A stretch of 64,000 nucleotides of DNA, from positions 2,496,111 through 2,560,110 of the forward strand of contig JAESIW010000137.1 in assembly GCA_016802295.1 (NCBI GenBank), in the 5' to 3' direction. Numbering within the stretch: the first letter of the stretch is position 1; each line of letters starts with the position of its first letter. The DNA comes from Brachionus rotundiformis (Eukaryota > Rotifera > Eurotatoria > Ploima > Brachionidae). The translations under genes were made by a program, and so were the position numbers. The notes beneath the pieces are model-generated. The model saw only the letters and a program-made list of their open reading frames with translations. It ran no database searches and was not told the origin of the DNA. Positions 12,671 to 22,865 of this stretch are shown piece by piece.

Positions 12671-14275
12671 ATGTCGTGGTCTTTGTTGGTAAAAGAAACA
12701 ATAACTGAATGGTGTTTATCATCAACTAGTCACGGTATTCCAAACATTGTTAAGTCAAAGAGTAAATTTAGTATCGTTTTTTGGTTGATAGCATTTTCGG
12801 CGAGTGCAATTACATGCGCTTATCAAATAATTGTGACACTAATTGATGTGACCAAATTACCAGTGTATGTAAACATCCAAGTAAAAGAAGAAATAACTTC
12901 ATTTTTTCCTTCGATTACCATATGCAATCAAAATCCATTCAACACAGCAGATCCTTTGGTATATGCTACTTTTCAAGATTTATTAGCCCAAAATAATTTT
13001 AGTTATAATAAAAGTCCCAATTTATTATGGCTTTCGGCTTCAAGTATTATTAAATCATATGTAAATAATTTGTCAGATAAAGAGAAAAAAAAATTCGCCA
13101 TTGGTTTTGATAAAACTATTTATAAATGCAAGTTTAATAGCTTCCTTTGCCGAAAGACAGATTTTGAAATCTTTTATAACTATGATTATGGAAATTGTTT
13201 CAAATTTAATCCGAATGGAACAAAAACGATTGGTAAAAGTGGATCTCAGAGTGGACTAAGGCTAGAAATATATGTTGGAAATTATTCTGATTCTGAGGCA
13301 TTTACGATCAGTAGAGGAATTCGATTTCTGGTACATAATCATTCCGAAACCAAAAGCATTTTGGATCATGGTCAAGATGCAGCAGCTGGATATTCAACTG
13401 AAGTGAAAATCACTAGGACTTTGAACAAAAAACTAGAAAAACCTTACAGCAATTGTGTTCTAGATGTAACAAACTCAAATTCAGAAAAATCATACACAAT
13501 GAAGATAATGTTTGATCAATTAGGTATTAAAAAATATTCAAAAGAATTGTGCCTAAATGTTTGTTTTAATTTAAAATTACAACAAAAATGCAATTGTTCT
13601 GATCCATCAGTTTCAAGTACTCAAAACATGACAAAGTGTAGTTCAACAACACATATTCGATGCAAAGAAGTATTTTATCAGAGTTTTTTCTCAAATCAGA
13701 CTGCAGAATGTGATAGTGATTGTCCATTAGAATGTGAGAAGTATCACTATTCCACAAAGCTAAGTTTTTCTGATTTCTATACAAATTGGTATTTTGATTT
13801 AATAGCTAGAGCACTAAATGAATCTCAAGAAAATGACAAAAAAAAAGACAAAAAAGAGGATTTGGTTCTCAAAAATATAGTCTCATATGGTTCAGCTGAA
13901 AAAGCAAGAAAAAATGTGCTACTATTAAATTTTTACTATGACGACACATCAGTTACTGAAGTAATAGAAATGCCAGTATGGTCTGTTTTTTCTGTATTGT
14001 CTAGTATTGGCGGAAATTTAGGTCTATTCGTGGGAATTAGTGTTTTAAGTTTAACAGAGATCATTGAGCTTCTTTTAAAATTGATTTCACTTACTTTCAA
14101 GCACAATTTTCAAAAAAACAAACTCGGAGTTTTTCACAGACACTTGTACCCATCTTTTCTCAGGTTTTGGGTGGGTATGGGTAAAACCCACCGAACCAAT
14201 ACCCACACCCAAAACCTGAATTTTTCGGGTAGCCATACCCATACCCATACCCAAATACCCGAAATTTTCGGGTAA
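12671..14275 (+). CDS. DEG/ENaC-family sodium channel subunit, 3' end in a transposon
   Basis: Single-exon reading of 534 residues from the ATG at 12671 (MSWSLLVKETI); the in-frame TTG at 12662 is not a likely start. Family hallmarks appear in order: SSTSHGIPNI in the cytoplasmic N-terminus, transmembrane helix 1 (about residues 33-56), the extracellular FPSITICNQNPFN block, a cysteine-rich domain with CLNVCFNLKLQQKCNC and C-x-PLECEKYHYSTKLS, and transmembrane helix 2 with the pore/selectivity segment GGNLGLFVGISVLSL. GIS is the G-x-S filter of amiloride-sensitive channels. After TEIIELLLKLISLTFKHN the normal cytoplasmic tail is lost. From 14137 the codons come from the left terminal repeat of an hAT element, giving a Thr/His-rich tail (HTHTHTQ) and the stop at 14273-14275. 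The channel core is intact. FMRFamide-gated or acid-sensing subtype cannot be told. Further 5' exons cannot be excluded. Confidence 0.85.
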   Translation: MSWSLLVKETITEWCLSSTSHGIPNIVKSKSKFSIVFWLIAFSASAITCAYQIIVTLIDVTKLPVYVNIQVKEEITSFFPSITICNQNPFNTADPLVYATFQDLLAQNNFSYNKSPNLLWLSASSIIKSYVNNLSDKEKKKFAIGFDKTIYKCKFNSFLCRKTDFEIFYNYDYGNCFKFNPNGTKTIGKSGSQSGLRLEIYVGNYSDSEAFTISRGIRFLVHNHSETKSILDHGQDAAAGYSTEVKITRTLNKKLEKPYSNCVLDVTNSNSEKSYTMKIMFDQLGIKKYSKELCLNVCFNLKLQQKCNCSDPSVSSTQNMTKCSSTTHIRCKEVFYQSFFSNQTAECDSDCPLECEKYHYSTKLSFSDFYTNWYFDLIARALNESQENDKKKDKKEDLVLKNIVSYGSAEKARKNVLLLNFYYDDTSVTEVIEMPVWSVFSVLSSIGGNLGLFVGISVLSLTEIIELLLKLISLTFKHNFQKNKLGVFHRHLYPSFLRFWVGMGKTHRTNTHTQNLNFSGSHTHTHTQIPEIFG

Positions 14276-14312
14276 CAATACCTATACCAACACATATAGC
14301 CTGAAATTTTTG
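14137..14312 (+). repeat. hAT left terminal inverted repeat
   Basis: About 176 bases pairing with 17773-17943. It contains nested internal palindromes: CAGGTTTTGGGTG...CACCCAAAACCTG, and a smaller TTTTCGGGTA...TACCCGAAA. It also has a short hexamer tract, CCATAC repeated three times where the right end has two. The first 139 bases are translated as the C-terminus of the DEG/ENaC reading frame. Confidence 0.9.
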
Positions 14313-14387
14313 CTAAAATTAAAAAAAAACTATGTATTGTTAAGATATTTTATTTCAAAAAGTAAAAATTTAAAATACTAATAGACA

Positions 14388-16659
14388 TTAACATTCATTT
14401 AACTCTTCAAGGATATTAATATTTGCTCTTAGCATGCTTCTTCTAATAAATAAATTGTCCTTCATGTTTCCATTTCTTTTATTGGATATAATTACGCAAA
14501 TACTAAAGAAGCGCTCAATAAAAGCGCTAGTTGGAGCAATATTTAATACAAAAATAGCCAGTTTAAGAAGTTTTGGAAACTTTTCTTTATATTTTCTCCA
14601 AAACTTTTTTGTTGAATTAAAGGATCTTAAATTTGTTTTGTCTAGTAACTCAGCAAAGCTTCTAATTTCTTGGTCTAGCTCACTTTCTAATTTGAAGACC
14701 TCAGATTCTCTATTATTTTCGTTTCTCTCTTCGTCGTCTTTAAACATATGAGAAAAAAAACATTCGCCATCTGTACTTAGAACACTTAAATCAGTTTCAT
14801 TAATTTCTTCATTATTGTCTTCATTTATTTTGAAAACCTTTAAAAAAACTAGTTTGAGCGAAGCTAAAGCATCTTTTAATATGTTTCTAGAAAATTTTTT
14901 ATTAGCCCAATGACTGATTTTCGAAACAGCCAACACAGGAGCAGCCTTAAAATTATAAAATGATTCAAACAAATAATTTTTCAAAATTATCTTTATATTT
15001 ATTACTTTATATATCGGCGAATTTAATTCAAAATCAAACTTATGTCTTACACTAACCATTAAAAGTGCACAAAGCCTCTGTTGAATTTCATCTTCCAGAT
15101 CCATTTTTTCCCAGATATACAGCATTTGAAAAAGACCCGGAAGTACACCTACAATTGAGGTATTATTGTTTTGAAGTCCAATTGAGAAAAGGTATGCTGG
15201 TTTTAAAATCTGAATATATGTTTCTATGGTTTTCAATTGAACTGGACATTTTAATTCAAGATTATTTTCGTCAAAGGCTCCCTTGTCGTACGCTCTTTTG
15301 ACGGATTCGAGCATCATAAATGCTGAAGACCAACGAGTCAAATTTTCTAACCGTAAACGGCATTTCTTTTCTCTGAAAATGTCATTTAGCTTGATAGAAT
15401 TTCTAACATGACTATTGGAAGTATTAAGTTCTTTGAGTAATTTTGATAGTTCATGTATTGAAATAGCATGTCTCACGGCTATGTTGAGCTTATGACAAGC
15501 ACATGAATATCTAGGAATAACATTGTCACCTATTTCAATATTCAAATCCATAAATGGTTCACCTTTATCTTCAGCGTACTCTACACTTTCAGTTATATTT
15601 ATATTTTGAGCTATTTGCCTAATATTATTTGAAAATTTTCCATTAAGGCTAATCACGTGCTTAAATCTTAAGCTTTCAATATCTTTTATTGATTCAGTTA
15701 CCTCAGAATCAATTGTAAATATACCCGGAAGCTCTTCGCTAGTGACAATATTTTGACTATGATCTATATCTTTATTATTTTCTAAATTGGTCTCAGTTGA
15801 GGAAATTGGATATTCCAAGTCTAATTCGTCAGACAAACTATCGTCACTTTCGATTACGTAAGTATATAAGCCTTTTGAGGAATTACTATTATTAATTAAA
15901 TTATTTAAATTTAAATTCTATTAAAACTTTTACTCATTATTTCATTTTTTTCAGATAAATTTTTGTCTTCGTCAAACAAAATCTGTTTAAATAGCCGAAT
16001 CAAAGAACTCCCTTCATCGCATGTAATCCCTAAAATTCAAAAATTTAATTTTTTTTAAAATAAATGTTAAATGATTTAATACCATTAAGTTTTTTCTTGT
16101 CAAATTTATATTTATTTATCATGGATTCTAGAGCTAATTTTATGTTCTCGGCGTTATGTGTACCTGGCATTCGTATTATACCAATAATCATAAATTCTCT
16201 TTCGAGTAAATTATTTGTAACTATAGCTCCACATGCAATAAAATCTGATCGACTCTCACTAGTCCAAATATCAATAATAAGAAAAATCGAAATAGCCATA
16301 TTGAGTTTATTTTCAATCGATTTATGTAATTTGTTAAAAATCTCAGGTAATATTTTTTCTTTTAACTCCCGATAGTTTGGTATTTTTAATTCCGGGTTGA
16401 CAATCCTACAAAAAAACGGACGTTTAAGTTGCTCAAAACTTTGGTATGATGTGACTAGCCATTTAATAAAATTAAGCATTTCGTCTGATATTTCAGTAAT
16501 ATTTGCTGTTTTATTAATTTTTTTGTAACGCGTGAACCAATCAATTAATGTTTCATGCGTTTTTAAGTGCTTATTTAAATTTGTTATTTGTGTGAACGGC
16601 GCATAAAAGTCTTTTTCGCATATTTTACACTGGAATTTTAGATTTTTGTCTTCAGGCAT
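14388..16659 (-). CDS. hAT transposase
   Basis: Three exons on the minus strand (16659-16083, 16029-15934, 15871-14388) join in phase to about 718 residues. The N-terminus has a BED-type zinc finger (FQCKICEKDFYAP with LNKHLKTH). The RNase-H-like core shows IDIWTSESRSDF, a TCDEGSS strand, the hAT-typical CACHKLNIAV motif and a TRWSSAFMMLES block. The C-terminus is the hAT dimerisation region (FPKLLKLAIFVLNIAPTSAF followed by IERFFS). No internal stop or frameshift is needed, so the protein may be functional. It binds the element ends and catalyses excision and reinsertion. Start chosen at MPEDKNLK, directly before the finger. Confidence 0.85.
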
Positions 16660-16724
16660 AGTTGTAAATTTCCTCGGACAGTTAAAAAAATGCGTTATAG
16701 GCGATTTTACCTTTTTTATATTAC

Positions 16725-17495
16725 CTATACGGTTTTTTCGGGAAAAGAATTTTGAGTAGACATTTGAATCAATTTCTGAACTGTTGGATCATCATCGTCG
16801 TCTTCATTTTCGTCCAAGTCAATACCCACGACATCATTTGAGTTATTAAACAAGTGAGGTGTTTTTTTCGTATTTATGTTGGCAAAGTATTTATCCGCAT
16901 TCAATGAATCTGGATCTATTGGTTCAGATATAATTCTGAAACTGGAATACGGTTCTGAATTTTTAGTTTTTTGGGCATTATCAATTTCTTCATCTTCCTC
17001 AGAAGTTGTCTCATGTACTGCTAAAGTTTTTTTACTTCTTTCTCTTAGATTCGGTGTCTGTCCGGAATTATTTGCTTTTTTTGAGCTTAAACTAGAGTTT
17101 ATTTGCGATTCCAAAATCATAGAAATTGGTCTCCTTTTGCTGGCATTATTAGCTCTTTTTTGTACCTCTGAGCAGGGTTTGGTTATTTGATGTTGAGTAT
17201 TAAGAAACTCCAATATTTGGCATTTTAACAAGTAAGGTTTTGAATAAAATGTAACCTTAGCATCAATTACTTCACCCATTTCAAACTGGAAAGAAAAATA
17301 TTTAAAAAACAATTAAAGACTGGTTTTAATTACTTTAGCCACCTCTTTAATTATTTTTCCATCTTTGATTTTACTAGACTCTATTGATGAAGTTTTTATG
17401 TTCATTTTTTGTTTTAGGAACTTTTTCTTAACACCATCTGGTAGGTCATCGACTTGGTGCTCAAGGACTTCAACAGTTACACTATTAAAATTCAT
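16725..17495 (-). CDS. Second ORF inside the hAT element, function unknown
   Basis: Two exons (17495-17334 and 17285-16725) joined by a 48-base intron give 240 residues. The N-terminal half looks like a compact basic domain (VDDLPDGVKKKFLKQKM, then MGEVIDAKVTFYSKPYLLKC). The C-terminal half is Ser/Asn-rich and ends in an acidic run (DLDENEDDDDDPTV). It shares strand and terminal repeats with the transposase and lies upstream of it. I could not find a phase-compatible splice into the transposase exon, so it appears to be a separate gene. I do not recognise the family: it could be an accessory transposition protein or a captured host gene. Confidence 0.6.
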
Positions 17496-17772
17496 TCCTC
17501 AAAATGATCTATACTTATTTTCTAATATATAAATTTGCTAATTTTTGTCTTTTATATTTTATTTCAACTAGTATTACATAGATTGCTTATTTAAGGATTT
17601 AAAATTATTTAAAAATTAAAATTTATGATTTTTGAAATCGAACATGACAAAATTTGACTGCAAAATTCACTTTTTTTTTATTATTTTAAAAATTTTATTA
17701 ATATAAAAGAGAGAATTTTAAGTATTACAACTCGTTAATTATAAGTTTCTGAGGTTTGTTTAAGTAGATAAT

Positions 17773-17943
17773 GCGAAAATTTCAGGTCATATGTGTTGGT
17801 ATAGGTATTGTTACCTGAAAATTTCGGGTATTTGGGTATGGGTATGGCTACCCGAAAAATTCAGGTTTTGGGTGTGGGTATTGGTTCGGTGGGTTTTACC
17901 CACACCCACCCAAAACCTGAGAAAAGATGGGTACAAGTGTCTG
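17773..17943 (-). repeat. hAT right terminal inverted repeat
   Basis: Inverted copy of the left repeat with the same nested palindromes, ending AAAAGATGGGTACAAGTGTCTG. It differs from the left end by one fewer CCATAC-type hexamer and a handful of substitutions (for example CAGGTAACA against CGGGTAACA). Confidence 0.9.
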
Positions 17944-20390
17944 GTGTATACCAAGTTCCCGCTGACATTTCGTGATTTAATATTTCTTGAAAATTTGATA
18001 AAAGATCTATTCCATTAAGTAAAAATCGGTCTTGGTGAACATTTGAATCTTTAACTTTGTTGCCTAGGTAGTCTAAATTCGTTAAATTGAAGTTGTGAGT
18101 TAGGTACTAACAAGGATTGAAAATTATTTCTTACACTTGTGTAATTTTGATTTAACAATTGTAAATATAGAACAACTCTTTTTCAAGGGGCGAGATCAGA
18201 TATCTGCATAATTATCTTTTGCTTTTGAAAAGATATTTTGCAAAGATTTGAAATTTAAATATTAATTGAAGAGCATATAATTTTTGGCTTAAAATCCTAA
18301 AAACTCTACAATCATTTTCTGCAAGTAACAGCTCTTTCATTTCCTCGACAGTCGAACTTTGAGGTATTTTATTAAAAATATTTAGATTTAATTTTGTACT
18401 CAGATAAACTCCTTCAACAGTTGTTAAGACAGAAATATTACAAAAGGTTTTGGATTTGCAGAAAAATTACAGTAGTCATCATCACATTCCATAGATGCAT
18501 CCTTACATTTTTTGCAAATTACCATTATCCTGCATTCATTTACCGACAGCTTGACAGTTTCCATTCTGGACGATTCGAATTTCTACCCCCAGAAACACAT
18601 CGAAGTGATGACTATTTGTTCTTCATCAGACAATGATATGATATCTAACTAATTTCTTAACAAAAAAAATCGTTTTTTCTAATCATTACTTGTAGTATCC
18701 AAGAATTTCCTTATTTTATATTGATTTACATTTTGTCCTTTTTTATAATTCATTATTTATCAACTGCTTCATTTACTTACTTGCTTAGTCATCTCAAACA
18801 TCTTCTTTTAGCTTATCTTCTAACTAGTAAAGCGTCTCTCATTTCATTTCATTTAGTTTCATTCTTGTTTATTTTTCCTTATTTATTCTCATAGCCATTT
18901 TGTTCAAATTAATTGATTTATTACTTATCTATTTATTTAATTATTTATTTTATCAATAAATAGACGGCCGTTTCCAACGCCACGAAGAAAAAGATAAATT
19001 TTATTTAATTCCTAAATATTAAAATTACTCTTCTAAATATTTTACTGATTGAGAAGGATGATACTTAATTCTTATTCTATTACATATCACACATCTTTTT
19101 ATATCCCTAACTTTATTTTTACATTAATATGTATTTTTTAATCTGTCAACTTTAGTTTTAAGAAAACACTAAGCTCTTATTTAATTTTCTTTTTGTTCAT
19201 TTAATTATTACGTAGATATATTAAAAGAGATTCACAGACAAAGTCAACTAATCCATGGTGTTATTAGCATTTTTTCAAAAAATACAATAAAATTGTATTT
19301 CCATCACCATGAAGCTTATCCTTCCAACTCAAAACTCTTTATATGTTATTATTTACATTATTTACACTATTTTATATTGACTTAGAACGGCCGTTTCTTT
19401 TATCTTTAGACTTAAATATAACATCAAACTTAAGGAGCACTCCTTTTTAATAAAGCCCAAAATCCAACATAACACGAAATTCGGCCACCTTAATTTCTTG
19501 CCTTGTCTGCCTTTCAGACAGGAGAAAGAAACTTTTTAAATACTGTCAGCTTCTTCATTGTTTTTGATTCTGATTTGTTGCCACAAATAATATTTTTAAT
19601 TAGAAATATATTAAATTTTTTAAATTTTAACATTCTATTTTAAAAATGATCTCTTTGAACTTTGTAATTTTTTCTTTTAATTCGGTGTATGAATTTTGGC
19701 CGAATCATGTTTTAAAATCAATACCTCGATTTTAAGCTTTCTGATTTCAATAAAATTAGTAACTATTTAATTAAACTGTATTATAACCGTAAAAATAAAC
19801 TAAGTTAAGTTTTTTGAATTGTTTTAATAAACAAAAGGTTGACTAGCAACATTTTAGCTTATTTTCAATAATTTTTTAAGGTTTCATCTTAAAATGAAAT
19901 ATTTAGCATGACTTTATTCACGTTTGATTTTTATTAATTTTCTGAAAATAATTTGAATTATTTCAAAAACTTATTTTGTTAGTTCTAAATGAGATGTAAT
20001 TAATAAATTTACTTAAAAAATTTTAAATTTCAACTTCGATATTGCTTATCAAAATATTATTTCATAAAAATTTCAGAAATTGTTTTTTTTTTTGCATTTT
20101 TAATGACAATACTCTTTTTTAATTTGATATAATTTCTTAAAATTAAAAATAAATTCTATCCAATTAATTTAATTTAGTCGTTCATGACTATTCAAAACTA
20201 TAAAATCATATTTCTTTATGGTATAAATTTGAAAAAATAAATAAAGTTATAATTTTAAATCTATATGAAATGCTAATACCTGTTTTAAAAAACTTAAGAT
20301 TTCTCAGAAATGAATTTATCAGATATTTAATACCAGTAAAGGCTTGCTTTAATTATGTTTGAAAAAATACATAAAACATTTTTAAGATAG
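17944..20390. other. Intergenic region after the hAT element
   Basis: No gene could be supported over 2.4 kb. Short open stretches exist (for example a Cys-rich minus-strand piece around 18440-18560) but none has convincing splice partners. The motif ACGGCCGTTTC occurs twice in the same orientation, at about 18963 and 19387, which may mark an old repeat. A small hairpin (TGTCTG...CAGACA) lies near 19505-19521. Confidence 0.45.
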
Positions 20391-22671
20391 TTTGGATATC
20401 TGGAAACCTAATTGGCTTTATAGTCGTTTTTGTCAAATATCAAAATTCCTTAGAAGATTTCTATCTGAGAAAAATAACTCAAGTATTTATTTCCATTTCT
20501 ATTTAAAATATAATTAAAAATTTTTCTATAAACAGGCCGGAGTAAGCTTCGCAAGAGCTTCAGCATTATGCATAGAACTAAACACAGCAGCTATTTTGTT
20601 ACTGGTGTGTAGAAATTGTTTATCATATATAAGAAATCTCATGGTAATCATATCCAAATAATAAAATGGAAATTAAATTAAAACTTTTAAATTTAATTTA
20701 AGTGTTGTAAAGCAAAAGTAGTTAGAATCTTTGACAAACACATAACATTTCACAGATATTTAGGATATTTGATAATATTTTTTTCAAGTATTTTTATACA
20801 TTTGATTTAATTTTATTAGTTTTATTACTTTATTTTCCTCAAATTAATTAGTTATTCACACTATTGGTCATGTGCATAATTTTGAAAGTCTTGTTAGAGC
20901 TCGAAATGCAGAATATGTATCTTCAAATGAAACAAAAAGTGCAGAACAACTTTTATCTGGTCTATTTTCTACATTGAGTCTGTTAAATAATCGACCAAAT
21001 GGTACATTTATTAATCCAATTGAGACAGAAAATGCAGTGCCAATTTTTGAAGCATTTAAACTCTTGGCAGGTGTTAGTGGTATAATAATGTGCCTATCTC
21101 TAACTCTGTTAGCTTCAACTTCATCAGAAAGTATTCGAAGATCGTTCTACAATCTTTTCTGGTATTCGCACCAAATTTTTGTTGTAATCTATTTTTTATT
21201 TTTGTTTATACATGCTGCGCAACAAATAATAAAACATCAAACAAACCTTAAAGATCATGATCCTCAACAATGCTATCTTATTTACTCAGAGTGGCCTGTA
21301 AAAACCGAAACAAAACAATGCGATATACCAGAATTTGAGGGACATTTTCCCGATACTTGGATCTGGGTATTACCATCTATTATTATTTATTTGTCAGAAA
21401 GATTGGTTAGGTTTATAAGAAGTTTGAGAAAATTTAAGCTTGCCAGATTTATCAAGCATCCTTCAAATGTAATTGAGCTGCAGATAGAGAAAATGAACAG
21501 AATAAAATACAGAGCTGGCCAGTACATATTTCTGAATGTGAGTGAAATATCATTTCTAGAGTGGCATCCATTTACCATAACATCCGCTCCAGATGATCAA
21601 TACTTGAGTGTGCATATTAGATGTGCAGGTGATTGGACAAATAAATTGAGCAAAAAACTTGGAGAAAATAAAGCATTAAAATTGAGTATTGATGGTGCAT
21701 TTGGTACATGTGCCGAGGATGTTTTTAAGTACGAAACAGTAGTGTTGATTGGCGCTGGAATTGGTAAATTATTACTTTTCAAATATATCGGTGGGATCTA
21801 ATTTTTAGCTTCGCGATATCAGAAAGGTTGGTTAGGTTTATAAGAAGTTTGAGAAAGTTCAATCTTGCCAGATGCAGATAAAGTTAAATGGTTTAGCCAA
21901 TTTTAAAAAATAATAAAATAAATAAATTTTTAAAGCTTTAATGATTCCGGACATTAATTTTTAAATCTCTTCAAATTGCAGCTTATTCTTTTTATGAAAA
22001 CCTTATTATCTAGATTTGCAGGATTTATGAATGAAAATACAGAATTAATTCTTTTCTTTTTTACCAAATTTATAACAAAACTTTAAAACATATCATTTAT
22101 TTTTATCATTCCTCATCTCTCAAAGTGAGAATAAAAATGCCACCATTGTTGATTAGACGCCCATTTAATCTTTTTTTGTATAGGTATTACACCTTATGCT
22201 TCAATTTTAAAGCATATCTGGAATAAGATTACTTCAACAAAAAAGAAAATCAAAAAATTAAAAAAAGTGCACTTTTTTTGGATAAGTTCTTCCATAAATT
22301 CGTTTGAATGGTTTGGAAGCTTACTCCAAGATCTCGAGAGAATGATTAAATTGAGTAATTATCCGGACTTGCTTGATTACAAGATTTATTTAACCAGAGG
22401 ATGGAGCCTTAAGCAAGCAAAAGAAATAGCAATAAACAACGACCAAGAGTATGATCTGTTCACTGGTCTAAATCAAAAAACAAACTATGGTCGACCCAAT
22501 TTCGACTTATTTTTCAAGTATATGGCTGATAATCAAAAAACAAGTTCCACCAAGAAAGAATGTGGTGTTTTTTTTTGTGGTCCTCCTCAAATGTCCAAAG
22601 ATTTACATTTAATATGTAACAAAAACTCGAATAGTTGTATAAAGTTTATTTATAATAAAGAAAATTTTTAA
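20391..22671 (+). CDS. NADPH oxidase catalytic subunit, NOX2 (gp91phox)-like, 5' end not found
   Basis: Membrane flavocytochrome that moves electrons from NADPH through FAD and two haems to O2, giving superoxide. Exons 20391-20482, 20536-20643, 20703-20787, 20852-21763 and about 22184-22671 join in phase. Order: transmembrane segment 1 (ISGNLIGFIVVFVKYQ), FARASALCIELN, haem-histidine helices (HITFHRYLGY, IHTIGHVHN, WYSHQIFVVIYFLFLFIHAA), FAD site HPFTITSAP, NADPH site GAGIG-ITPYASILK, GRPNFD, FFCGPP and the C-terminal KFIYNKENF typical of NOX1-3. No EF-hands or peroxidase domain are present, so it is not NOX5 or DUOX. The first exon, with the start Met and about 20 residues, was not identified: exon 1 here begins with two bases of a split codon. 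Two partial copies of this gene lie nearby, at 21819 and 25696. Confidence 0.9.
21819..21873 (+). repeat. Partial copy of a NOX exon inside the NOX intron
   Basis: The last intron of the NOX gene contains about 55 bases nearly identical to coding bases 21394-21448 (both share AGGTTTATAAGAAGTTTGAG). It differs by a few substitutions and is not part of an open exon. It records a short-range templated duplication. Confidence 0.8.
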
Positions 22672-22865
22672 TTATTTTTAATATCTGTTTAATTTTATTT
22701 TAAAAAATTTTATTATTTTTTTATAAAATATCAAAAAAAATTTTTTTTATTAATCTCAAATTTTTTTCAATAAGTTTTGCAATTATAAAATCTAAATATA
22801 TAATTTAATTAAACATAAACGCTAAAATAAATCTATCTAGAAAATTCAAAAATTTAAATTTCAAA

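Larger units (their letters stand above)
14137..17943 (-). mobile_element. hAT DNA transposon, apparently full length
   Basis: A 3.8-kb unit bounded by about 170-bp terminal inverted repeats starting CAGACACTTGTACCC. Both internal genes are read on the minus strand: a complete-looking hAT transposase next to the left end and a second ORF near the right end. The ends begin with CAG as in many hAT elements. hAT insertions normally make an 8-bp target duplication, but the flanks here (GTTTTTCA before 14137, GTGTATAC after 17943) do not match. Recombination, a later deletion or an assembly join may have replaced one flank. The low divergence between the two ends and the open transposase suggest a recent insertion. 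Confidence 0.85.

Noticed and set aside
14434..14751. Plus-strand open frames across the hAT transposase (also 15065-15301, 16064-16375, 16876-17190)
   Set aside because: They are shadows of the minus-strand coding exons and show no domain features.
16659..16740. Joining the second hAT ORF to the transposase as one protein
   Set aside because: No donor/acceptor pair between them keeps the frame; the upstream ORF ends in its own stop.
18394..18640. Open stretch after the hAT element, and a Cys-rich minus-strand piece (ICKKCKDASMECDDDYCNF)
   Set aside because: No start, no consistent splice partners and no recognisable domain; could be a transposon remnant but cannot be supported.
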